A DNA stretch of 64,000 bases from Xanthobacteraceae bacterium (GCA_019746135.1 JAIESI010000262.1:1-64000); one strand, 5' to 3'. Counted from the first letter of the stretch, positions 16,940 through 26,063 are shown. Translations and numbers: made by a program. Notes: a model not told the origin generated them from the sequence alone.

Positions 16940-19018
16940 ATGCGTCGCGCCTTGCTGGGGTTCGTGTCCGCCGGTGCTCTGACGGTCGCGTCAACCGCTG
17001 CAACGTCCGCCGCCGACATGGCCCCGGTGTTCAAGGCTCCGCCCGCCGAACCGGTTTACGACTGGAGCGGCTTCTATGTCGGCGGACACGCCGGCTTCGG
17101 TGCCGGCAGCGGATACAGCCAGTTCATCATCGATGTCGCCAACGAGGATCTGCGAGCCAACGGGCCGCGCGGAGCGCTTTGGGGTGTGCAGGCCGGCTAC
17201 AACCATCAGGTCGGGCGGATGGTGTTCGGCATCGAGGGCGACTGGTCGTGGCTGAACGCGGAAAGCAGCAACGCCTATACAAGGGCTACTGCTCCAATCG
17301 CCACCAACTTCACCACACTCGAACTCCGGTCGCTCGCCTCGGTGCGCGGGCGCTTCGGCATCACCGCCAACCAGCTCCTGCTTTACGCCACGATGGGCGG
17401 CGCATGGATGCGCGGCCGATATACGGTGACCGACACCGACGCGGTCCGGGTGCTGGGCATCCCGCCCATCGACCGCGATCTGAATTCGTTCGGCATCGCC
17501 TTTGGCGGCGGTGCCGAATGGGCGCTGGGCAACGGATTCTCGCTGCGCGCGGAATATCTGCGCTATTCGTTCGGCGCGAGCGCGGGTCCAATCGATACGA
17601 CGTCTGTTACCAACAGCCGCGTCGCCAGCGCCAAGATCGACTCCGTCGACGTCGCGCGCGTGGGGGTGAACTACGCCTTCTTCAAGCCGGCTCCGGCCAA
17701 GGCTGCGCCCGGCACGATCCCGTACTGGACGGGCTTCTATGTCGGCGGCCACGCCGGCTACGCCGCTTCGTCCGCGAGCACAGACCTGATCCATGACGTC
17801 TTTGTGGAGGATCTGAAGGCCGAAGGTCCGCGCGGCGGCATCTGGGGCGCCCAGGCCGGATACAATCATCAGGCCGGCCGCGTGGTGTACGGCATCGAGG
17901 GCGACTGGTCCTGGGCGGATCTAAGCCGATCAAACTCCAGGACCATTCCCGGATCGACCATCACGAGCAGCGTCGAGCATACGCTCAAGATGCTCGCATC
18001 CGTGCGCGGCCGCGTCGGCGTCACCGCCGATCAGCTTTTGCTTTATGCCACCGCCGGCTGGGGCTACGCGAGCATGGATTTTCGTGCGTTCGACAGGATC
18101 GTGGCCCCGGCAGGCGTGAACGTCAGCGGAAGCCTTACGGCCAACGGCCTCGTCTATGGCGGCGGTGCCGAATGGGCGCTGGGCCAAGGCTGGTCCGCTC
18201 GCGCGGAATACCTTCACTATGCTTTCGCGGCGGCAGACGGACCGATCCTGACCAGCGTCAATGGCCGCGTCGCCTCGAAGATCAATTCGGTCGACGTCGT
18301 TCGCGCCGGCCTGAACTACAACCTTCAGCAAAAGCCTGCGACGCCGGCGGCCACCGTTGCCGGCAATTGGACCGGCTTTCATGTGGGCGCCCATGCCGGG
18401 TACGGGATGGCAGCCTCGACAGCACAGTTCACCCGCGACGTGCTCGTCGAGAAGTTGCGGGCCGAGAGCCCACATAACGGCGTGTTCGGCGCGCAGATCG
18501 GCTATAGCCGGCAGATCGGCCGCGTCGTCTGGGGCGTGGAAGGCGACTGGTCCTGGTTCGATGCGTCGCGCAGCAACAGCTTCTCGTCCACCGCCCCCGC
18601 GGTCCTGCCTGCCACTGTCGACCAGAAGATCCAGTGGCTTGCCTCGGCGCGCGCCCGAGGCGGCATCGCCGTCGATCAATTGCTGCTGTATGGGACCGTG
18701 GGCTGGGGCTGGTCGAAGGCCGAGTTCAGTGCGACCGACAGCTCCCTGCCGAGCATTTCCCAGCGGGTCCAGGACAGCATGATCGCCGACGGGCTGGTGT
18801 ACGGCGCGGGCGCGGAGTGGAATCTCGGCAACGGCCTTTCGGCGCGGGCCGAATACCTGCACTACGCCTTCGGGCAGAACCTGGGGCCCTATCGCTTGTT
18901 TCCGACCTCGGACACCCGCAAGGCAAGCTATCGCGTCGATGCCGTGGACGTGGTGCGCGCCGGCCTGAACTACCGCTTCACCGGCCCGGTGTGGCCGACC
19001 GCGCCGATGCCGCGCTGA
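16940..19018 (+). CDS. Outer-membrane protein of three tandem Omp25-like beta-barrel units
   Basis: A 692-residue exported protein. The start at 16940 (MRRALLGFVSAGALTVAS) gives a signal peptide ending near SAADMAPVF; the open frame from 16802 adds a non-signal extension. After the linker come three homologous units beginning at residues about 40, 262 and 476, with DWSGFYVGGHAGFG, WTGFYVGGHAGYAA and WTGFHVGAHAGYGM. Each unit contains a WGxQxGYxxQxGRxVxGxEGDWSW segment and ends in SVDVxRxGxNYxF or similar. A single unit equals the usual 200-250-residue eight-stranded Omp25/RopB/Hbp family barrel of rhizobiales, so this polypeptide is three barrels in series. No neighbour hints at its role. Confidence 0.85.
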   Translation: MRRALLGFVSAGALTVASTAATSAADMAPVFKAPPAEPVYDWSGFYVGGHAGFGAGSGYSQFIIDVANEDLRANGPRGALWGVQAGYNHQVGRMVFGIEGDWSWLNAESSNAYTRATAPIATNFTTLELRSLASVRGRFGITANQLLLYATMGGAWMRGRYTVTDTDAVRVLGIPPIDRDLNSFGIAFGGGAEWALGNGFSLRAEYLRYSFGASAGPIDTTSVTNSRVASAKIDSVDVARVGVNYAFFKPAPAKAAPGTIPYWTGFYVGGHAGYAASSASTDLIHDVFVEDLKAEGPRGGIWGAQAGYNHQAGRVVYGIEGDWSWADLSRSNSRTIPGSTITSSVEHTLKMLASVRGRVGVTADQLLLYATAGWGYASMDFRAFDRIVAPAGVNVSGSLTANGLVYGGGAEWALGQGWSARAEYLHYAFAAADGPILTSVNGRVASKINSVDVVRAGLNYNLQQKPATPAATVAGNWTGFHVGAHAGYGMAASTAQFTRDVLVEKLRAESPHNGVFGAQIGYSRQIGRVVWGVEGDWSWFDASRSNSFSSTAPAVLPATVDQKIQWLASARARGGIAVDQLLLYGTVGWGWSKAEFSATDSSLPSISQRVQDSMIADGLVYGAGAEWNLGNGLSARAEYLHYAFGQNLGPYRLFPTSDTRKASYRVDAVDVVRAGLNYRFTGPVWPTAPMPR

Positions 19019-19112
19019 CCGTGTCATCGGATCGCCGGAAGCGCGCCGGCCTCCCTTGAAGGCGGCGGACGCCTGACGCACAATTTTGCTCCGAAGCCGG
19101 AGCCCTCGTCCC

Positions 19113-19553
19113 ATGTACATCGCCGATGCCAAGCGCCTGACCCATGAGGGCGCGCGCAAGATGATGGCAACCGCCATCGACAAGGCCCGCGAGGCCAAGA
19201 TCGCGATCTCGTGCTGCATCGTCGATGCCGGCGGGCATGTGGTCGTGCTGGAGCGGATGGACGGCGGCCGGTTCCACACGCTGCACTCCTGCACCACCAA
19301 GGCGGTCTGCGCGTCGTCCAACAGGCGGGCGACCACGGCCAAGGGCGCGGTCGGCCAGGACCTCGACGTGACGCATGCGCTCGGGCTTGCGCTCGCGGCC
19401 GGGCCTGAGCGCTGGACCGCGATGGAGGGCGGCGTGCCGGTGCTGGTCAACGGCGACTGCATCGGCGGCGTCGGCGTCAGCGGCGGCGACTGGGAGACGG
19501 ATCTGAAGATCGCCCAGGCCGCGGTCGAGTCGATTGGAGCCTCCTGGAAATGA
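19113..19553 (+). CDS. GlcG/HbpS-type heme-binding domain protein
   Basis: A 146-residue protein starting MYIADAKRLTHEGARKMMAT, with the family motifs IVDAGGHVVVLERMDG, ALGLALAAGP and the glycine-rich GGVPVLVNGDCIGGVGVSGG. The length is normal. GlcG/HbpS proteins are small octameric proteins found with glycolate oxidase genes or as heme sensors; here the neighbours are an oxidoreductase and a Bug receptor. The cytoplasmic form lacks a signal peptide. The start at 19113 begins the conserved region. Confidence 0.85.
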   Translation: MYIADAKRLTHEGARKMMATAIDKAREAKIAISCCIVDAGGHVVVLERMDGGRFHTLHSCTTKAVCASSNRRATTAKGAVGQDLDVTHALGLALAAGPERWTAMEGGVPVLVNGDCIGGVGVSGGDWETDLKIAQAAVESIGASWK

Positions 19554-19571
19554 AGACGCAGAGCAGAGACG

Positions 19572-19722
19572 CGTGTCCCGGGCGCGACGCAGCACAAGCG
19601 AAGCGCAGTGGTGCGTTGCAGACCCGGGACCCCGGTTTCTTGGGAAGCCAACCGGGGTCCCGGATCAGCGGTGCACCGTTCCGCGCCTGCGGCGCTTCAC
19701 GCTGCACCGCGTCCGGGACACG
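19572..19722. repeat. Dispersed palindromic element, copy 2 (CGTGTCCCGG ends)
   Basis: Bounded by CGTGTCCCGG and CCGGGACACG, with the inner pair GACCCGGGACCCCGG and CCGGGGTCCCGG. It fills the space between the GlcG-like gene and the oxidoreductase gene and ends only ten bases before the latter's ATG, so it must be transcribed as its leader. Confidence 0.75.
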
Positions 19723-19731
19723 AGAGCCGTC

Positions 19732-20736
19732 ATGACTGAACCGCTCCGCGTCGCCTGCATCGGAATGGGCTGGTGGTCGGACGTGCTGGCCGACGCCATC
19801 AAGCGCACGAACAAGATCGAGATCGTCGCCTGCCACACGCGCTCGGAGGACAAACGCAACGCGTTCGCCAAGAAATACGGCTGCAAGCCGGTGGCGAACT
19901 ACGACGACGTGCTGGCCGACAAATCGGTCGAGGCGATCATCAACACCACGCCGAACGACGTGCACTTGCCGACGACGAAGGCTGCGGCCGCCGCGGGCAA
20001 GCACATGTTTCTCGACAAGCCGATCGCCAACAACGTGACCGAAGGCCGCGCCATCACCGAGGTGTGCCGCAAGGCCGGCGTGGTGCTGGCGATGGGCTAC
20101 CAGCGCCGCCGCGAGAGCCATTTCCGCTGGGTGAAAAAGGAGATCGAGGCGGGCCGCTTCGGCAGGATGGTCAACGCCGAGGCGAACATCAGCCGCGACC
20201 GGCTCGGCAAGATCGATCTTTCATCGTGGCGCTACCAGGCGTCGGGCATGCCCGGCGGCGTGATGCTGCAGATCGGCATCCACTACACCGACGTGCTGAC
20301 CTACCTGATGGGACCGATCAAGGCGGTGCGCGGGCACTTCGCCCAGCTCGTCCTGCCGGGCGACAACCCGGACGTGGCGAGCCTCATTCTCGAGCACGAG
20401 AGCGGCGCGCTGTCGACGCTGAACGCGAGCTACGCGTCGGCGTCGGAATATTACCTGATGAACGTCTACGGCAAGGACGCCACCGCCTATTACGACCTGC
20501 ACAACGGCCTGCGGCTGCTCAGGCGCGGCGAGGACAAGCCCTCGCCGATCGCCGTGCCGAAGAACGACACTTTCGTCGAGGAGCTCGAGGAGTTCGCCGC
20601 GGCGGTGCGCGGCGGGCCGAAGCCCGAGGTCGGCGGCGACTATGCGACCGAGTCGCTCGCCGTGGTGCGCGCCGGGATCCTGTCGGCGCGCGAAGGGCGC
20701 AAGGTCGAGGTGGCGGAGATTCTGAAAAATGACTGA
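19732..20736 (+). CDS. Gfo/Idh/MocA-family NAD(P)-dependent oxidoreductase
   Basis: A 334-residue protein. Rossmann fold at the N-terminus (VACIGMGWWSDVLADAI), the DKPIANN motif (the family's EKP-type active-site lysine, about residue 95) and a C-terminal alpha/beta domain with GVMLQIGIHYTDVLTY. Members oxidise or reduce sugars, inositols and related alcohols. The start at 19732 is the ATG directly before the fold. The substrate is unknown; the following Bug receptor may bind it. Confidence 0.88.
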   Translation: MTEPLRVACIGMGWWSDVLADAIKRTNKIEIVACHTRSEDKRNAFAKKYGCKPVANYDDVLADKSVEAIINTTPNDVHLPTTKAAAAAGKHMFLDKPIANNVTEGRAITEVCRKAGVVLAMGYQRRRESHFRWVKKEIEAGRFGRMVNAEANISRDRLGKIDLSSWRYQASGMPGGVMLQIGIHYTDVLTYLMGPIKAVRGHFAQLVLPGDNPDVASLILEHESGALSTLNASYASASEYYLMNVYGKDATAYYDLHNGLRLLRRGEDKPSPIAVPKNDTFVEELEEFAAAVRGGPKPEVGGDYATESLAVVRAGILSAREGRKVEVAEILKND

Positions 20737-20771
20737 CGCGGAGAAAGCCGTACGGATCTGCTTTGTGGCCC

Positions 20772-20854
20772 CGGGTCCCCGCTTCCGCGGGGACAAACGG
20801 CTGCAATAGCCTGCCGCTTTCGCCCCGTTCGTCCCCGCGAATGCGGGGACCCAG
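20772..20854. repeat. Twin-hairpin dispersed repeat (GTCCCCGC family)
   Basis: Two hairpins with the same 8-bp stem GTCCCCGC/GCGGGGAC, one with loop TTCC (20775-20794), one with loop GAAT (20831-20850), between the oxidoreductase and Bug receptor genes. A relative lies at 24750-24813. Confidence 0.7.
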
Positions 20855-20913
20855 AAACAAAAAGAATCGAGCAAGCGAGAAGGAACACAAGAGCCGAACG
20901 ACGGGAGGTGTCC

Positions 20914-21903
20914 ATGACATCGGGAATGGGAATTCCGGCGGCCTGCGCCGCCGCGCTGATCGCCTTGATCGCTGCGCCATCGGTCCTGCACGCGCAGGAC
21001 TATCCAACCCGCCCGGTCAACGTCGTGGTGCCGTTCCCGGCCGGCGGGCCGAGCGACGTCGTGGCGCGCATCGTCACCGAGCAGATGGGCAAGACGCTCG
21101 GCCAACCGCTGGTGATCGAGAACGTCGGCGGCGCGGGCGGCGTGATCGGCAGCGGCCGGGTCGCGGCGGCATCGCCCGACGGCTACACGCTGCTGGCCGG
21201 CAGCATGGGCTCGCATGTGGCCGCGCCGGTGCTGACGCCCGGCATCCGCTATTCTCCGGGCGACTTCGTGCCGATCGGACCGACCGCGCATTCGCCCGCT
21301 GTGATCGTCGCGCGCAAGAATTTTCCGGCGAAGGATTTCCGCGAGTTCGTCGCCGACGTGAAGGAGCAGGGCAACGGCTTCAAGCAGGCCCATGGCGGCA
21401 TCGGCGCGTCGTCGCACATGGCGTGCCTGCTGTTCAACACCGAGGTCGGCGCAAAGCCCACGGCGGTGGCCTATCGCGGCACGGGGCCGGCGATGAACGA
21501 CCTGATCGGCGGCCACGTCGATTATTTCTGCGAGCAGTCGGTCAGCGTCACCGAGCAGGTGAAGGCGGGCGCCATCAAGGCCTATGCGGTGTCGGCCAAC
21601 GAGCGGCTCGCCTCGCTGCCGGACGTGCCGACGGCGAAGGAGATGGGCGTCAATTACGTGATGAGCATCTGGGCCGGCATCTTCGCGCCGAAGGGCACGC
21701 CCGCGCCGGTGGTGGCAAAGCTCGCCGACGCGCTCGACAAGGCGCTCGACGACCCGACCGTGCGGCTTCGCATCAACACATTGGGCGGCTCGATCCCCGG
21801 CAAGGCCGAGCGCACGCCCGCGGCATTCGAGGCCTATGTGAAGGGCGAGATCGCGCGCTGGGAGCCGGTGCTGAAGGCGGCGGCCGCCGAGCAGCCGAAG
21901 TAG
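20914..21903 (+). CDS. Bug-family (TctC-type) periplasmic substrate-binding protein
   Basis: A 329-residue receptor. Signal peptide at residues 1-27 (AALIALIAAPSVLHAQ), then the Bug signature YPTRPVNVVVPFPAGGPSDVVAR and ENVGGAGGVIGSGRVA. These are tripartite tricarboxylate transporter receptors that bind carboxylates in the periplasm. ATG 20914 is chosen because GGGAGG stands five bases upstream. No tctA/tctB lies beside it, as is common for orphan Bug proteins. The ligand is unknown. Confidence 0.92.
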   Translation: MTSGMGIPAACAAALIALIAAPSVLHAQDYPTRPVNVVVPFPAGGPSDVVARIVTEQMGKTLGQPLVIENVGGAGGVIGSGRVAAASPDGYTLLAGSMGSHVAAPVLTPGIRYSPGDFVPIGPTAHSPAVIVARKNFPAKDFREFVADVKEQGNGFKQAHGGIGASSHMACLLFNTEVGAKPTAVAYRGTGPAMNDLIGGHVDYFCEQSVSVTEQVKAGAIKAYAVSANERLASLPDVPTAKEMGVNYVMSIWAGIFAPKGTPAPVVAKLADALDKALDDPTVRLRINTLGGSIPGKAERTPAAFEAYVKGEIARWEPVLKAAAAEQPK

Positions 21904-21994
21904 CGACACCATCTCTCCCCGGCGCGTCCCACACTTCGCCACGGTTGTCGCCGCTCATTCCGCCCGCCGCGATCTGCGGCGGGCGGAGCGGGAC

Positions 21995-22993
21995 ATGACG
22001 ACACGGCGGGCGTTCGTGGCCGGTGCAGGCGCGCTGGCGGGGTGGGGTTTCGTGCATGGGGGCCGAGCCCGCGCCGGCGGCCTGCCGGACACGCTCGCGG
22101 CCGACCTTGCCCGCATCGAGCTCGAGAGCGGCGGGCGGCTCGGCGTCGCCGTGCTCGACACCGGCTCGGGGGTGAAGATCGAGCATCACGGCGACGAGCG
22201 CTTTCCGATGTGCAGCACGTTCAAGCTTGTTGCCGCGGCGGCCGTGCTCAAGCGGGTCGACCAGGGCCAGGAACGGCTCGACCGCCGCATTGCATTTGCG
22301 GCGGGTGACATCGTCGTCAACTCGCCGGTCACGAAGGCGCGTGTGGGCGGGAGCGGCATGACGCTCGCGGAGATCTGCGAGGCGGCCATGACCATGAGCG
22401 ACAACACCGCAGGAAACCTGATTCTCGCGGCGCTGGGCGGACCGGTGGGCTTCACCGCCTATGTCCGCTCGCTCGGCGACAGCGTCACGCGGCTCGACCG
22501 CATCGAGCCGGAGCTCAACGCGGCGCTGCCGGGCGATCCGCGCGACACCACGACACCCCTGGCCATGCTGGGCAATCTCCAGAAGCTCGTGCTCGGCGAT
22601 ACGCTCTCCGGCGCGTCGAAAGAGCAGCTGACGAAATGGCTGCTCGGCAACAAGACCGGCGACACACGGCTGCGGGCGCAACTGCCGGCGGGCTGGCGCA
22701 CCGGCGACAAAACCGGCGCGGGCGACCGCGGCACCAACAACGACGTCGGCGTGCTGTGGCCGCCGGACGGCGAGCCGATCGTGGTGGCGGCCTATCTCAC
22801 CGGGACGACGGCCCCGGTCGAGAGGCGCAATGCAACACTCGCCGCGGTCGGCCGCGCTGTCGCGGCCGGCGGCCCGAAGCGCGGCGCCCTAAAGCGGGAT
22901 GACTTTTCTTCGAATCGTCATCCCGCTTTAGCTTCTTATTTGAGCATGATCTTGTCCGAAAACCGCTTCACACTTTTCGGGATCATGCGCTAG
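21995..22993 (+). CDS. Class A beta-lactamase with Tat leader
   Basis: A 332-residue serine beta-lactamase. All class A elements are present: CSTFK (Ser70-x-x-Lys73), SDN (Ser130 loop, MSDNTAGN), EPELN (Glu166 to Asn170) and DKTGAG (Lys234-Thr-Gly). The leader TTRRAFVAGAGALAGWG is a twin-arginine signal, so export is by Tat. The domain itself ends near residue 295 (AAVGRAVAAGG); the last 35 or so residues are read through a dispersed repeat (22893-22991). The stop overlaps that of the opposite LysR gene (shared CTAG). Substrate range cannot be told. Confidence 0.93.
   Translation: MTTRRAFVAGAGALAGWGFVHGGRARAGGLPDTLAADLARIELESGGRLGVAVLDTGSGVKIEHHGDERFPMCSTFKLVAAAAVLKRVDQGQERLDRRIAFAAGDIVVNSPVTKARVGGSGMTLAEICEAAMTMSDNTAGNLILAALGGPVGFTAYVRSLGDSVTRLDRIEPELNAALPGDPRDTTTPLAMLGNLQKLVLGDTLSGASKEQLTKWLLGNKTGDTRLRAQLPAGWRTGDKTGAGDRGTNNDVGVLWPPDGEPIVVAAYLTGTTAPVERRNATLAAVGRAVAAGGPKRGALKRDDFSSNRHPALASYLSMILSENRFTLFGIMR
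22893..22991. repeat. Dispersed repeat read as the C-terminus of the beta-lactamase
   Basis: Two stem-loops. AAAGCGGGATGAC pairs with GTCATCCCGCTTT, and GCATGATC pairs with GATCATGC around CCGAAAACCGCTTCACACTT. The wording is that of a repeat spread widely in Bradyrhizobium-type genomes. Here it supplies coding sequence and the stop codon. Confidence 0.7.
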
Positions 22994-23895
22994 GTGCGGT
23001 CCCAGGCCGGCCGCGGCCCAAAGCGCCCGGCGAGGAAATCGATGAACACCCGCGTCTTCGCCGCGAGATACCGGTTCGGCGCATAGACCGCGTAGATGTC
23101 GAGCCCGGTCGGCTCGTGCTCGGGCAGCACGATCCGAAGTTTTCCGGCGGCGATATCGGGACCGATCAGGAAGGTCGGCAGCAGCACGATGCCGTTGCCG
23201 TGCAGCGCCGCGGCGCGCAGCACGTCGCCGTTGTTGGAGCACATGCACGATGTCACGGGCACCGACACGGTTTCCGCGCCTTGCGTCAGCTCGAAGCGCT
23301 GCGCCGCCTGGGAATGGCCGAAGGTCAGCGCGCGGTGCTGCACGAGATCGTCCAGCGACTTTGGCGTGCCATGGGCCTCGAGATAATCGGGCGACGCCGC
23401 GAGCACGCGGCGCGCCGGCGCAAGCTTGCGCGCGATCAGGCTCGAGTCCGGCAGCGCGCCGATGCGCACCGTCACATCCACGCCCTCCTCGATCGGATCG
23501 ATGAAGCGGTCGTTGAGGATCAGCTCGATGCGCAGATCGGGATAGGCCACCATGAACCCGGCGATCGCCGGCCCGAGATAGCGGGTGCCGAACGACATCG
23601 GCGCGTTGATCTTCAGAAGCCCCTTCGGCTCGTCGTGCAGCCGCGCGACCGCGCTCTCGGTCGACTCCACCTCGGCGAGGATGCCGGTGACCCGCTCGTG
23701 GTAGGCGCGACCCACCTCGGTCGGCGTGACGCGCCGCGTGGTGCGGTCGAGGAGACGGACGCCGAGAATCTGCTCGAGCTCGGTCACCGCCTTGCTGACC
23801 GCCGAGCGCGTCAGGCCCATCCGCCGCGCCGCCTCGGCATAGCTTCCCGCGGAAACCACGCGGGCGAAGGCGGCCATGGCGTCGAGCTTGTCCAT
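22990..23895 (-). CDS. LysR-family regulator (pirin/hydrolase neighbour)
   Basis: A 301-residue LysR regulator: helix-turn-helix at residues about 15-45 (SYAEAARRMGLTRSAVSKAV), effector domain from about 90. It belongs to the YafC/AaeR-like branch with DRTTRRVTPTEVG. It is divergent from the pirin gene (24021) and convergent with the beta-lactamase, sharing four bases at the stops. The usual reading is that it controls the pirin and isochorismatase-type genes. Confidence 0.9.
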   Translation of the reverse strand: MDKLDAMAAFARVVSAGSYAEAARRMGLTRSAVSKAVTELEQILGVRLLDRTTRRVTPTEVGRAYHERVTGILAEVESTESAVARLHDEPKGLLKINAPMSFGTRYLGPAIAGFMVAYPDLRIELILNDRFIDPIEEGVDVTVRIGALPDSSLIARKLAPARRVLAASPDYLEAHGTPKSLDDLVQHRALTFGHSQAAQRFELTQGAETVSVPVTSCMCSNNGDVLRAAALHGNGIVLLPTFLIGPDIAAGKLRIVLPEHEPTGLDIYAVYAPNRYLAAKTRVFIDFLAGRFGPRPAWDRT

Positions 23896-24020
23896 GCTAT
23901 TGGTTCCTATTTGGCATCAGTATGTTCCGATATTGCCAGATTGTAGCAAAACGGCCAACGGCCTAATTCTCGCGGTGAGGCCGGCACCCCCAAGCCGCCG
24001 GCGAAAACGGGAGAACCACC

Positions 24021-24725
24021 ATGCTGAACCTCCGCAAAGCCGAAGAGCGCGGCCGCGCCAATCTCGGCTGGCTCGACAGCCGCCACACCTTCTCGTTCGG
24101 CCACTATCACGACCCCGAGCACATGGGGGTCGGCCCGCTGCGGGTGATCAACGACGACCGCGTCGCGGCGGGCGCGGGCTTCCCCACCCATCCGCACGCC
24201 GACATGGAGATCATCTCCTACGTGCTGGAGGGCGGGCTTGCGCACCGCGACAGCATCGGCACGGGCTCGGTGATCAGGCCGGGCGATGTGCAGCGCATGT
24301 CGGCCGGCACCGGCATCCGGCACAGCGAATTCAACGCGTCGGAGACCGAGCCGGTGCACTTCCTGCAGATCTGGATCATTCCGGAGAAGCGGGGACTGGC
24401 TCCCGGCTACGAGCAGAAGAGCTTCAGCGCCGACGCCAAGCGCGGCACGCTCAAGCTGGTCGGCTCGCGCGACGGGCGTGACGGCTCGGTGACGATCCAC
24501 CGCGACGTCGACCTCTACGCCACGCTGCCGGGCGACGGCGGCACCGTGACCCACGCGCTGGCCGCAGGCCGCATCGGCTGGGTGCAGGTGGCGCAAGGGA
24601 CGGCGACGCTGAACGGCGAACAGCTCCGCCCCGGCGACGGCGTGGCGCTCGACGCCGGCGCGAAGATCGCGCTCACCGGCACGTCCGACGACGCCGAGAT
24701 CCTCGTGTTCGACATGGCCGCGTAA
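24021..24725 (+). CDS. Pirin family protein (YhhW-like)
   Basis: A 234-residue bicupin. The N-terminal cupin holds the metal motif FPTHPHADMEIISYVLEG and, later, GTGIRHSEFN; the C-terminal cupin is degenerate. YhhW-type pirins bind Fe and some act as quercetin 2,3-dioxygenases. It is divergent from a LysR gene and followed by an isochorismatase-type hydrolase, a grouping often seen with quinone or aromatic stress responses. Confidence 0.92.
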   Translation: MLNLRKAEERGRANLGWLDSRHTFSFGHYHDPEHMGVGPLRVINDDRVAAGAGFPTHPHADMEIISYVLEGGLAHRDSIGTGSVIRPGDVQRMSAGTGIRHSEFNASETEPVHFLQIWIIPEKRGLAPGYEQKSFSADAKRGTLKLVGSRDGRDGSVTIHRDVDLYATLPGDGGTVTHALAAGRIGWVQVAQGTATLNGEQLRPGDGVALDAGAKIALTGTSDDAEILVFDMAA

Positions 24726-24749
24726 CGCGCGGCTTTCGCAAGGAAAGTG

Positions 24750-24813
24750 CTGGATCCCCGCAACGGGGCCCCCATCGCGCAAGCGCGATGGGGAACCCCT
24801 CGCGGGGACCCAG
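24750..24813. repeat. Dispersed palindromic repeat
   Basis: CTGGATCCCC... to ...GGGGACCCAG with an inner stem CCCCATCGCGC/GCGCGATGGGG over a two-base loop. It lies between the pirin and hydrolase genes and is related in its outer arms to 20772-20854. Confidence 0.6.
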
Positions 24814-24872
24814 GGCCCAAAACTCAAACCACACCTTCGTCAAACTTCAACCACCCCCCAAGGAGACCGACC

Positions 24873-25553
24873 ATGCCGAACTTCACCGAACTGCTCACCC
24901 CGGACAACAGCCAGCTCATCTTCATCGATCAGCAGCCGCAGATGGCGTTCGGCGTGCAGTCGATCGACCGCCAGACGCTGAAGAACAACGTCGTCGCGCT
25001 CGCCAAGGCAGCCAAGATCTTCAACGTGCCGACCACGATCACCACGGTGGAAACCGAAAGCTTCTCCGGGCACACCTATCCCGAGCTGCTCGCGGTGTTT
25101 CCGAACAACAAGATCCTCGAACGCACCTCGATGAACTCGTGGGACGACCAGAACGTCCGCGATGCGCTGGCCGCGGCCGGACGCAAGAAGATCGTGGTGT
25201 CCGGACTGTGGACCGAGGTCTGCAACCTGATGTTCGCGCTGTCGGCGATCCACGACGCGCAATACGAGATCTACATGGTCGCGGACGCGTCAGGGGCAAC
25301 GTCGGTCGACGCGCAAAAGTACGCTATGGACCGCATGGTGCAGGCCGGCGTCATTCCGGTGACCTGGCAGCAGGTGCTGCTCGAATGGCAGCGCGACTGG
25401 GCGCGCAAGAAGACCTATGACGCGACCATCGGGCTGGTGCAGGAGCATTCCGGTGCCTACGGCATGGGCGTGGACTACGCCTACACGCTGGTGCACAAGG
25501 CGGCCGAGCGCGTGAAGCACGGCGAGCGCATCGGGCCGAATCCGGCGAAGTAG
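24873..25553 (+). CDS. Isochorismatase-family cysteine hydrolase (YcaC-like)
   Basis: A 226-residue hydrolase. Catalytic triad residues appear in order: Asp in LIFIDQQPQMAFGV, Lys in NNKILERTSMNSW and Cys in VVSGLWTEVCNLMFALSA. The start at 24873 is backed by AAGGAGACCGACC. YcaC-like hydrolases are cytoplasmic; substrates are poorly known. It lies downstream of the pirin gene on the same strand. Confidence 0.9.
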   Translation: MPNFTELLTPDNSQLIFIDQQPQMAFGVQSIDRQTLKNNVVALAKAAKIFNVPTTITTVETESFSGHTYPELLAVFPNNKILERTSMNSWDDQNVRDALAAAGRKKIVVSGLWTEVCNLMFALSAIHDAQYEIYMVADASGATSVDAQKYAMDRMVQAGVIPVTWQQVLLEWQRDWARKKTYDATIGLVQEHSGAYGMGVDYAYTLVHKAAERVKHGERIGPNPAK

Positions 25554-25602
25554 CGATCGGCCGGATGCGGCACGAACCGGCGGCGCAAGCCGCCGGTTCT
25601 CT

Positions 25603-25962
25603 TCAATGTTCTGCGTGTTCTGCGTCCTCCGCCTCCCACCGCATGCCCTTGCATTCGATGAGGTAGAGGTTCTGCGCTTCGTCATGCGAGGCGTACTTCG
25701 TCCAGATGACGAACATGCGGATCACCGGCCCGGGCAGTTCCTCAAGCTCGAGGATTTCGCCGTCGTCGCCGGCCATGGTGAGTTCGCCGGCCTCCTGGCC
25801 GTCGACGAGAATCCGGCCTACGTCCTCGAAGGTCAGTGTGCCGTTGATCACGTCCTCGCCGTGGTCGACGGCGACATCCTCGACATCGAGGATCGTGCTC
25901 GATCCGTCGCGCCGGATGGCGGCGATGGTCGCGTCATGGAACGACAGGTCCGCCGGGATCAT
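25603..25962 (-). CDS. Conserved hypothetical acidic protein
   Basis: A 119-residue protein rich in Asp and Glu. The ATG at 25962 (MIPADLSFHDATIAA) is chosen because GGAGAG stands just upstream; the reading from 26019 would include a dispersed repeat. It contains VINGTLTFEDVGRILVDG and MFVIWTKYASHDEAQNLYLIE, a beta-rich pattern. No signal or membrane part. Family not recognised. Confidence 0.55.
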   Translation of the reverse strand: MIPADLSFHDATIAAIRRDGSSTILDVEDVAVDHGEDVINGTLTFEDVGRILVDGQEAGELTMAGDDGEILELEELPGPVIRMFVIWTKYASHDEAQNLYLIECKGMRWEAEDAEHAEH

Positions 25963-25979
25963 CGCCTCTCCAGAAATCA

Positions 25980-26063
25980 GAAGCCCCGCCCATAGCCGTC
26001 CGAAGGACGGCGTCGCCATCGCGCGTCGTAGACACGCCTATGGCTCGCCTATGGCGGGGCTTC
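25980..26063. repeat. Long palindromic repeat D1 (GAAGCCCCGCC ends)
   Basis: Ends GAAGCCCCGCC and GGCGGGGCTTC pair; inside, CATAG is followed by stem CCGTCC-GAA-GGACGG. It lies between the hypothetical gene at 25603 and the GST gene. A shorter copy (D2) lies on the other side of the GST gene. Confidence 0.75.
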
